The translations under genes were made by a program, and so were the position numbers. From the NCBI GenBank assembly GCA_945862315.1, contig CAMAXW010000006.1:49007-113006 (forward strand): 64,000 nucleotides of DNA. The letters are read 5' to 3'. The notes under the pieces are model-generated. The model was not told the DNA's origin and made no database searches. It saw only the letters and a list, made by a program, of their open reading frames with translations. Below, piece by piece: positions 57,749 to 64,000 of this stretch. Each line of letters opens with the position of its first letter. The stretch's first letter is position 1. The stretch comes from Klebsiella pneumoniae (lineage in GTDB: Bacteria > Pseudomonadota > Gammaproteobacteria > Ga0077536).

Positions 57749-59265
57749 CGGCGTCGCCACCACACGATCAGACCGCCCAGCACCGCCAACAATGGCAAGC
57801 CCACGGCGGTCACCAGGTACACCGCTTGCAGCTGCGAGTCGGTCAGCAACACCAGCGCGGGCACTGGCACACGGGCATTGAGCGCCGTGAGCGTTTCCTC
57901 GCGGGCCAGCCAGCGCACCATCGACAGGGACAAATCGCTGTTGGCCATGTAGGGATAAAACGAATTACTGGCGAAGTCCGCATCGCCGACCACCACCACG
58001 CGGAAAGGTTTAGCGCCGGCCGCGAGTCGCCCTTCGCTGGCAACCGCCAAGACCTGCTCGCCGGGTGTGGCGGGGGCCGTGCGCGCACCCGCCGGCACCA
58101 CTTCCCGGCGATCAATTCCCGTGACCGCGTGCACCGTGCTGGAAGTCCCGCTCTTGATCAACGGCACCGCCGTGACGCCGGCCACGGGTGCGGGCATCCC
58201 CAGTGGGCGTACGCCGGGATAAAACGAATAGGCCGCGCGGGCGGTGATGGGATGTGGCGGGTAGCCGGTGACCGCCACCATTTCGTGGTCTTGACCGTAG
58301 TGGCTAAGCGGGTCTTCTACCACCGCTTGCAAGGGCTCCACCCCCAACTCCTGCAACAACTTCGCCAGCCCAGGTTCCAGCGAAAAACCCAAGTCTAATA
58401 ACCACAGCACCGCGCCACCCTGCTCCAGATAGTGGCGCAAGGCGAGGCTTTCGCCGGGCAGCCAAGTGGTGCGCGGATTAGCGTCGATCACCAGCCCGCA
58501 CTCGCTGGGAACCGCGGCGAGCGTGGCCAATGGCACGCGTTGAATGTCGTAGCCGATGGATTCTAGCGAGCGGCGCAGACGTCCAATGCCATGCCCGGTG
58601 GTCTCAATAACTTTTGAGGTCGCGTCATCGTGGTTATGCTCTGAGCCGTTCTCGAGGTGGGTATGAAATTCCTCGTTGTCGCTCGAATACTCATTGTGCC
58701 CTTCGAGAAAACACACCCGGACCTGCCGCTCGCGGAGCGCACGCTGGATGCCCACGGCCACCTCGGCCTCATCGGTGCCCTGCACAATAACCTGCCGGTC
58801 GCCGGCTTGAATAAGCGCTGCGTTATAAATTTTGACGCCTTTGGTCGCCGCAAGCGTGGGCTGTTTGTCCGGGTCGATGCCCTCCACGGTGAGCTGCGAG
58901 TTCTGATGCGCCATCAGCTTGAGCAACTCGAGAGTGCGGCGGGCGTTGGGATCCTGCCCTTGAAAGAAATAGGTAATGTGGACCGGCTCGCGCAACCCGG
59001 CGGCCACTGCCAGCGCCAACGGCGAGGGCGTGTAGAGTTTCTCGCGGGTAAGGTCCACATGGGTATCGTTGAGCGTGATCGCCGCCACCGCCAGCAGCGC
59101 CACGGCCGCGCCGCTCAGGAGGATCGCGCCCGCGCGCCACACCCGCCGGAAGCGGCCGCCCGTGCCCGTCAGCGGCACACCCAACCCATAGGCAAACAAC
59201 ACCAGCACCGCCAGCAACCAGCCCACGGCCCAACCTATGGCTCGCCAATCGGTGGTGTGTTCCAT
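57745..59265 (-). CDS. GldG-like ABC transporter auxiliary protein
   Basis: A 506-residue protein: two hydrophobic helices near the N-terminus (AIGWAVGWLLAVLVLFAYGL and AGAILLSGAAVALLAVAAIT), a long periplasmic part of the ABC_transp_aux type (LTREKLYTPSPLALAVAAGL, RRTLELLKLMAHQNSQLTVE, RVCFLEGHNEYSSDNEEF) and a C-terminal helix (AVYLVTAVGLPLLAVLGGLI). A histidine- and acid-rich insert (about 223-235) is notable. Homologues in Bacteroidetes are the GldG gliding/secretion component, but elsewhere these are general ABC partners. ATG 59265 starts one base after the permease stop. Confidence 0.88.
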   Translation of the reverse strand: MEHTTDWRAIGWAVGWLLAVLVLFAYGLGVPLTGTGGRFRRVWRAGAILLSGAAVALLAVAAITLNDTHVDLTREKLYTPSPLALAVAAGLREPVHITYFFQGQDPNARRTLELLKLMAHQNSQLTVEGIDPDKQPTLAATKGVKIYNAALIQAGDRQVIVQGTDEAEVAVGIQRALRERQVRVCFLEGHNEYSSDNEEFHTHLENGSEHNHDDATSKVIETTGHGIGRLRRSLESIGYDIQRVPLATLAAVPSECGLVIDANPRTTWLPGESLALRHYLEQGGAVLWLLDLGFSLEPGLAKLLQELGVEPLQAVVEDPLSHYGQDHEMVAVTGYPPHPITARAAYSFYPGVRPLGMPAPVAGVTAVPLIKSGTSSTVHAVTGIDRREVVPAGARTAPATPGEQVLAVASEGRLAAGAKPFRVVVVGDADFASNSFYPYMANSDLSLSMVRWLAREETLTALNARVPVPALVLLTDSQLQAVYLVTAVGLPLLAVLGGLIVWWRRR

Positions 59266-59266
59266 G

Positions 59267-59968
59267 TCAGCCCCGCGCCAGCGCGCGCACGGCACAAAAC
59301 AGCGCGAACAACGTGCCGCTGATAAAAAACCCGGCGTCCGAGAGGTACATGGCGCCGGTTGCGAACGGCGTAAAGCGCGCCAGCAAAGACACGTGCAAAA
59401 ATAGCTCGTCCCACGGCGCGGGCAGCACCGCCGACAGTGTGTCGATCATCCATAGCAGCAGCGACAACCCCAATGCGAGGGTGGCCGCCACCACCTGGTT
59501 AGACGTCAGCGCGGACAGCGCCAGACCCATCGCGCTCAATAACGACGCCAGCAGTAACAAGCCCACATAACCGCTGTAAATCGGGCCCCATTCAGGCTGG
59601 CCAAAAAACGCGAGCACCACCGCGTACACCACGGTGGGGGCGAGCATCGCGACCACCAACGCCATGCTAGCGACGAACTTGGCCAGCACAATGTGTGGTT
59701 CGCGCACGGGGGTGGCCAGTAACATTTCCAGCGTCCCGTGTCGCTGCTCCTCGGCTAACAAGCGCATGGTCACCAAAGGGATCAGCAACAGCAGTAGCGT
59801 GGCTGCCTGAAACACGACGCGGGAGAGCGCGGCAGTTTTAGTCAGCGCCAAACCCGTGGCGAAGGTATAGCCCATCACCAGCAGAAACACCGCCATCAAC
59901 ACCCACGCAATCGGCTGCAGAAACACGCCGCGCAATTCTTTGCCCAAAAGATATCCGAAGGCGGTCAT
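59267..59968 (-). CDS. ABC-2 type permease (GldF-like)
   Basis: A 233-residue membrane protein with six helices that forms the channel of the ABC system. The ABC-2 signature is LLAEEQRHGTLEMLLATPVREP, and LGKELRGVFLQPIAWVLMAVF starts the protein. It starts at ATG 59968, overlapping the ATPase stop (ATGA), and is followed by the GldG-like gene after one base. The cargo is unknown. Confidence 0.92.
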   Translation of the reverse strand: MTAFGYLLGKELRGVFLQPIAWVLMAVFLLVMGYTFATGLALTKTAALSRVVFQAATLLLLLIPLVTMRLLAEEQRHGTLEMLLATPVREPHIVLAKFVASMALVVAMLAPTVVYAVVLAFFGQPEWGPIYSGYVGLLLLASLLSAMGLALSALTSNQVVAATLALGLSLLLWMIDTLSAVLPAPWDELFLHVSLLARFTPFATGAMYLSDAGFFISGTLFALFCAVRALARG

Positions 59969-60723
59969 GAGGGTGGCCGCGTGATCGCCAAAAACTGGCG
60001 TTCGAGTTCACCCGGCCGGTCGTGCTCAATGACGTATTCCCCCAGCAACCGGCCCTCGCACAGAAAAATAGCGCGCGCAGCGATGCGTTCAATTTCCGAG
60101 AGCACATGCGACGTCACGATGATCGCGTGGTGGGTGGCGAGCGTCTGCACCAGTTCGCGCAGCTCGATGACTTGCCAAGGATCAAGACCGTTGGTGGGTT
60201 CATCGAGAATCAACAAGGGGGGAGATCCCAATAAGGCGATGGCGATCGCCACCCGTTGCCGAAAGCCACGCGACAGCTTGGCCACCGCGAGGCGGCGTAC
60301 CCCGTTGAGCGCCAGTTGCTCGCACACGCGGTCGCACTCGCCGGCCACGCTGGCGGGCGAGCATTCTTTCAAACGAGCAAACAAGCGCAAGGTTTCCGCT
60401 ACCGTGAGATAGGGGTAGAGGCGGGGATCTTCGGGGACATAGCCCAAATGCCGGCGCGCAGCGGGGCCCGCGTGGGTCACGTCGTGCCCGGCCAGCGTGG
60501 CCCAGCCGCGGGTGGGCGTGAGATAGCCGGTTAACAACCGCAGGCAGGTACTTTTGCCGGCGCCGTTCGGGCCCAGCACGCCGAGCACTTCGCCGCGGGC
60601 CAACTCGAAACTCACCCCCTCTAGCACCCGGCGCGGGCCGTAGTTGTAGGTGAGATCGTTCGCAATGAGTACCGGCGCGGGTGTTCCGCGCCGGTCAACG
60701 GCCGTCAAGGGAGTAGCCAACAA
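59965..60723 (-). CDS. ABC transporter ATP-binding protein
   Basis: The 252-residue ATPase of the five-gene operon. Walker A is GPNGAGKST, the Q-loop region YVPEDPRLYPYLTVAETLRL, the signature KLSRGFRQRVAIAIALLG and Walker B PPLLILDEPTNGLDP; the H-loop is AIIVTSHVLSEIERIA. The start is a TTG (60723), and the sequence LIANDLTYNYGPRRVLEGVS gives the usual N-terminus; a TTG three bases later is equivalent. No closer ATG or GTG exists. Confidence 0.93.
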   Translation of the reverse strand: MLATPLTAVDRRGTPAPVLIANDLTYNYGPRRVLEGVSFELARGEVLGVLGPNGAGKSTCLRLLTGYLTPTRGWATLAGHDVTHAGPAARRHLGYVPEDPRLYPYLTVAETLRLFARLKECSPASVAGECDRVCEQLALNGVRRLAVAKLSRGFRQRVAIAIALLGSPPLLILDEPTNGLDPWQVIELRELVQTLATHHAIIVTSHVLSEIERIAARAIFLCEGRLLGEYVIEHDRPGELERQFLAITRPPS

Positions 60724-60744
60724 TAGCCCAGTGCTTAGCGCGGT

Positions 60745-61635
60745 TTACTCGTAGAAAGCCGGGGCTTTCTTCATGGCCTTGTACGCGTCTGGGTCGTGCG
60801 CGGTGAAGAAGTTGGCATTTTCGGTGGCCATCATGCGCCGAACCCAGTCATAACCTTTGGCGATCCCGGCAGGGTCGTAGGCCAACGCGAGATTCGGCAT
60901 GAGGTTCTTCTCGATGTTTTCGCGGAAGTAAACCGCGTCAGCCGTGAGGATCGTGGCGCCGGTTTGCGGCAAGCGCACTAACAGCATTTGGCTGCCCTTG
61001 GTGTGACCCCGTGAACGATGGACCACGATACTGCCGTCACCGAAAATATCGTAGTCGCCTTCGAGCCGAATCATGTTCATGAGGCTGGGTTTGGAGCTGC
61101 CCACCGGTGCGCGCAGCACTTGCGCATCGCCCGGGATGTACCCGCCAGCAAAGGGTTCATCCGGGAACATGGCGAAGCTGAGTTCGTCGTCTTGGATGAT
61201 CAGGGTGGAGTTGGGGAACTTGGCCACGTTGCCGCCATGGTCCAAATGCATGTGGCTGACCACCACATACTTGATGTCATCCGGCTTCAAGCCAATTTTG
61301 GCGAGCTGCACGTCGATGGCGTCTTCGGGCGTCATTTTCGCCTCAAATACGGCGGCGAGCTTGCCCCAGTAGGTGCTGTCGGTGATGAGTTTGTCGTTGT
61401 TGCCGGTGTCAAACAGCACATTGCCCTTGGGGTGCTTGATCACGAAGAAGCCAATGGGGATTTGAATTTTCGGGTCCATGGGCGCGAAATTCTGCAGGAA
61501 GCCTTTGCCGAGCTTCATCGAACCCGAACTAAAAGCGTAGAGCTGCATACCGGCCGGTGAGACTGCTTGGACGCTCGTCAGTGCACCTAAGCCGAGCGCG
61601 GCGGCGAGTGCGAGTTTGGAAATCCACTGCTTCAT
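60745..61635 (-). CDS. Exported metallo-beta-lactamase-fold hydrolase (AHL-lactonase-like)
   Basis: A 296-residue MBL-fold protein with a signal peptide (MKQWISKLALAAALGLGALT, then SVQA). The zinc motif is HMHLDHGG and further ligands are in HRSRGHTKGSQMLLV and TILTADAVYF. It is in the group of N-acyl homoserine lactonases and related lactone hydrolases, but many members act on other esters, so quorum quenching is only a suggestion. ATG 61635 has a GGGGGAAG ribosome binding site. It is divergent from the efflux pair, with 168 bases between. Confidence 0.85.
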   Translation of the reverse strand: MKQWISKLALAAALGLGALTSVQAVSPAGMQLYAFSSGSMKLGKGFLQNFAPMDPKIQIPIGFFVIKHPKGNVLFDTGNNDKLITDSTYWGKLAAVFEAKMTPEDAIDVQLAKIGLKPDDIKYVVVSHMHLDHGGNVAKFPNSTLIIQDDELSFAMFPDEPFAGGYIPGDAQVLRAPVGSSKPSLMNMIRLEGDYDIFGDGSIVVHRSRGHTKGSQMLLVRLPQTGATILTADAVYFRENIEKNLMPNLALAYDPAGIAKGYDWVRRMMATENANFFTAHDPDAYKAMKKAPAFYE

Positions 61636-61803
61636 TGCTTCCCCCTCTTTAAGATTATTTGCGGGCACCGCAGGCGCGGCAGGGGTCGATTATGGCCGCA
61701 AAACGAACCCTCGCCCAGCAGCAGGACCGGCCGCTCTTCGAGGGCTGTCGCATGTACCATATGGCCGCGCGCTAAATAGTAGGCTCGCGCGCCCCGCCCC
61801 AAA

Positions 61804-62811
61804 TTGAGATTGCCGTGCGTGAAATCGTTACGTCCCCTGCTAGCGGTGGCGCTGTCGCTCGCGACGGCCGTGGCCTTCTATGGCTTCTGGCAATACCGAA
61901 CCCTGCATCCGGCCACCGATGATGCCTATCTCAAAGCGCACATCGTGGAGGTCGCCTCACGGGTCACCGCACCCGCGGAATTTGTGCACGTCGTCGACAA
62001 CCAATACGTGCACGCCGGCGACCCGCTGTTTGACTTGGCGCCGGCGACTTTCCAGGCCCGACTTGAACGCGCGCGCGCGCAATTGGAGGTGGCCGCCCAA
62101 GACACTGGGGCCAGCGGCGCGCAAGTACAGGCTGCTAGCGCCGCGCTGCAGGAGCGCCAAATCACCGCCGACCACGCCCGCCTAACCCTCACCCGTATTC
62201 AAACCCTCGCCCGGCGCCAACTGCTACCCAAACAACAGCTGGACGATGCCTTGGCCACTTTGGCCCAAGCCGAAGCCGCCAGCAGTGCGGCGCGCGCGGA
62301 ACTGGCGCGTGCGCGCAACGCCTTGGGTGAAACCGGGGTGCGCAACGCGCAACTACGCGCCGCTGCGGCCGCCGTGGCACTCGCAGAATTGGCACTTTCC
62401 TACACCCATATCACCACGCCAGCGGATGGCTGGGTCACCCAGCTCACGCTGCGCAAGGGCACGCTGGTACAGGCTGGCGCAGTTCAATTCGCGCTGGTTG
62501 AAGCGGGCGAGTGGTGGGTGGAAGCCAATTTTCGCGAAAGCGACTTAACCCGTTTACGCAGCGGACTCCCGGCAAAGGTGAAAATTGACATGTACCCCGA
62601 CCTCACCCTAACCGGCCGGGTCCAGAGTCTGAGCGCCGGATCGGGCGCCACTTTCTCGCTGCTGCCGCCAGAAAATGCCACCGGCAACTGGGTGAAAGTC
62701 ACCCAGCGCTTCCCCGTCCGCATTGCGCTCGATGCCCTACCCGGCGTGACCACGCCGCTGCGGGTGGGGGCCAGCGTTAACGTCGAGATCGATACCACCA
62801 CCCCACCATGA
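61804..62811 (+). CDS. HlyD/EmrA-type membrane fusion protein
   Basis: A 335-residue periplasmic adaptor: one N-terminal helix (LLAVALSLATAVAFYGFW), a biotinyl-lipoyl hybrid entry (TDDAYLKAHIVEVASRVTAP), an alpha-hairpin of about 100 residues (RLERARAQLEVAAQDTGASG onward) and a beta barrel with RVTIDMYPDL-like KVKIDMYPDLTLTGRVQSLS. It should link the EmrB-type transporter to an outer-membrane channel. The start is unclear: TTG 61804, TTG 61810 and GTG 61819 are in frame and none has a strong ribosome binding site. Its stop overlaps the next start (ATGA). Confidence 0.9.
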   Translation: MRLPCVKSLRPLLAVALSLATAVAFYGFWQYRTLHPATDDAYLKAHIVEVASRVTAPAEFVHVVDNQYVHAGDPLFDLAPATFQARLERARAQLEVAAQDTGASGAQVQAASAALQERQITADHARLTLTRIQTLARRQLLPKQQLDDALATLAQAEAASSAARAELARARNALGETGVRNAQLRAAAAAVALAELALSYTHITTPADGWVTQLTLRKGTLVQAGAVQFALVEAGEWWVEANFRESDLTRLRSGLPAKVKIDMYPDLTLTGRVQSLSAGSGATFSLLPPENATGNWVKVTQRFPVRIALDALPGVTTPLRVGASVNVEIDTTTPP

Positions 62812-64000
62812 CCACCGCCCCCACGCCGCAGTGGTCGCTGATCGTGGCGGTGATGCTCATGACCTTGCTGGAAGTGCTAGACCTCACGGTGGTCAATGTC
62901 TCGCTGCCTCACATGATGGGCACCTTCGGCGCTACCCCCGATCAGGTCACGTGGATCATCACCTCCTACATGATTTCCACCGCCGTGGTGATGCCGCTGA
63001 CTGGGGTGCTGTCGGCGCGTTTTGGCCGACGTGATTTACTGCTGACTTCAATCGCTGGTTTTATTTTCACCTCAGTGCTGTGCGGTGCGGCGTGGAGCTT
63101 AGGGTCGATGGTGGTCTTTCGACTCTTGCAAGGCGCGTTCGGTGCGGTGTTGATCCCCCTCTCACAAACCGTGCTGCTAGATGCGTTCCCGCGCGCGCAA
63201 CGCGCGAAAGCGATGGCCCTGTGGGGGATTGCGATCATGGTGGCCCCGATCATAGGTCCCACCATCGGCGGCTACATCACGGAGCATTACGTGTGGCGCT
63301 GGGTGTTCTATGTGAACGTGCCCATCGGGCTATTGGCGCTGCTGCTGGCGGTGGGAAAAATCCCTGCCACCCCCCGCGGTACGCAGACCCCCATCGATTG
63401 GCTGGGTTTGGCGTTGATGTCGGTAACCTTGGGCAGCCTGCAGGCGGTGTTGGACCTTGGGCACCATCGCGAATGGTTTGCCTCGCCGCTTATTTTAGGC
63501 CTCACCCTGACCGCCGGCGTGGCTGGGGTGGTGTTCATTGAACGTGGGCTGCGGGTACCCAATCACATTATCGACCTGCGACTGTTTGCCAACCGCAACT
63601 TCACTTTGGGCTGTGCGCTCATCGCCGGTTACTGCCTGACCATGTACGCCACCATCACGCTGCTGCCGATGCTCACCCAGCGGCTACTCAACTATCCACC
63701 GGATACCGCCGGACTGATTTTTTTGCCGCGCGGCGCGGTCTGCGCCACCCTGATGCTGCTGATTGGCGCCTACATTGCGCCGCGGGTAGACGGCCGCAAA
63801 CTCATCGGCATTGGCTATCTGTTCACCATGGCTGCGTGTTACGCCATGTCGCAATACACCCTGCAGGTCGATGCGTGGGGCTTAATCTGGCCCGGCATGG
63901 TGCAGGGCATTGGCATGGCGCTAATTTTCGGCCAAATTTCGGTGATCACTTTTGAGAGCATTCCACGCTGGCGCGCCGATGAGGCGGCCGGGCTCTACAG
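62808..64000 (+). CDS. DHA2-family (EmrB/QacA) MFS efflux transporter, partial
   Basis: The frame opens at ATG 62808 and stays open to the window end, giving 397 complete codons of a 14-helix drug/H+ antiporter. Family marks are the helix-1 motif LDLTVVNVSLPHMM, the loop ARFGRRDLLL, LQGAFGAVLIPLSQTVLLDA, and the motif-C-like MVAPIIGPTIGGYITEHYVW. The substrate is unknown. It is translationally coupled to the HlyD-type gene. The last helices are outside the window. Confidence 0.92.
   Translation, partial: MTTAPTPQWSLIVAVMLMTLLEVLDLTVVNVSLPHMMGTFGATPDQVTWIITSYMISTAVVMPLTGVLSARFGRRDLLLTSIAGFIFTSVLCGAAWSLGSMVVFRLLQGAFGAVLIPLSQTVLLDAFPRAQRAKAMALWGIAIMVAPIIGPTIGGYITEHYVWRWVFYVNVPIGLLALLLAVGKIPATPRGTQTPIDWLGLALMSVTLGSLQAVLDLGHHREWFASPLILGLTLTAGVAGVVFIERGLRVPNHIIDLRLFANRNFTLGCALIAGYCLTMYATITLLPMLTQRLLNYPPDTAGLIFLPRGAVCATLMLLIGAYIAPRVDGRKLIGIGYLFTMAACYAMSQYTLQVDAWGLIWPGMVQGIGMALIFGQISVITFESIPRWRADEAAGLY

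Noticed and set aside
57745..60723. Gliding motility or type IX secretion locus
   Set aside because: Only GldF/GldG-like genes are present; no gldK-N, sprA or por genes, and the lineage does not use this system.

Overview
The window is a GC-rich proteobacterial chromosome segment, packed with short intergenic gaps and many 4-base start/stop overlaps. The full 14-gene proton-pumping complex I operon with separate nuoC and nuoD, the tpiA-secG-tRNA-Leu-nuo order, clpS-clpA, yciB, bolA-type, argA as an AAK-GNAT fusion, lpxD and a Gram-negative envelope gene set all point to a non-enteric gammaproteobacterium (or a closely related betaproteobacterium). I see no phage, insertion sequence, CRISPR array, rRNA or integration site. 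Most of the window is core genome with a few lineage-specific islands.

Layout. 1-4273: the 3' end of recG, ubiA, a Sel1-repeat secreted protein, a CBS-pair protein and a VanZ-like membrane protein. 4355-8001: a CaiB/BaiF CoA-transferase, an amidohydrolase and a Tim44-like secreted or membrane protein. 8062-11030: two paralogous cytoplasmic Ser/Thr kinases, each carrying a C-terminal cyclic-nucleotide-binding domain. 11132-13058: a copper-delivery pair (SCO1/SenC, PCu(A)C) translationally coupled to phosphatidylserine decarboxylase. 13080-34942 is one long minus-strand run, read from high to low coordinates: yciO-like, M50 protease, trpS, scpA, scpB, rluB, tpiA, secG, tRNA-Leu(GAG), nuoABCDEFGHIJKLMN. 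34985-38085 runs plus: yciB, a YciI-like gene, a BolA-family gene, an orphan DpnA-like adenine methyltransferase and dapE. 38147-47000: aceA, clpS-clpA, argA, ilvD, a lytic transglycosylase and pgpA. 47017-53262: an isolated lpxD, an EamA exporter, HMG-CoA lyase, glutathione reductase and an acyl-CoA ligase. 53393-64000: an alpha/beta hydrolase, a second acyl-CoA ligase, a five-gene GldG-type ABC/DUF4340/HupE operon, a secreted metallo-beta-lactamase-fold hydrolase and a divergent EmrA-EmrB type efflux pair cut by the window end.

How the genes fit together. Complex I, UbiA (ubiquinone synthesis) and the copper chaperones (probably for cytochrome oxidase) describe an aerobic respiratory cell. 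Isocitrate lyase, HMG-CoA lyase, the CoA-transferase and two acyl-CoA ligases suggest growth on fatty, branched or aromatic acids through acetyl-CoA and the glyoxylate shunt. The least ordinary elements are the tandem kinase-cNMP proteins (one with DFS in place of DFG), the repeat-expanded tail of RluB together with its probable CTG start, an iron-sulfur-type cysteine motif in TrpRS, the orphan adenine methyltransferase inside a housekeeping run, and the GldG-like ABC operon with a HupE-like partner. I did not find a clearly new multi-gene system. The kinase pair and the ABC operon are the best candidates for follow-up.
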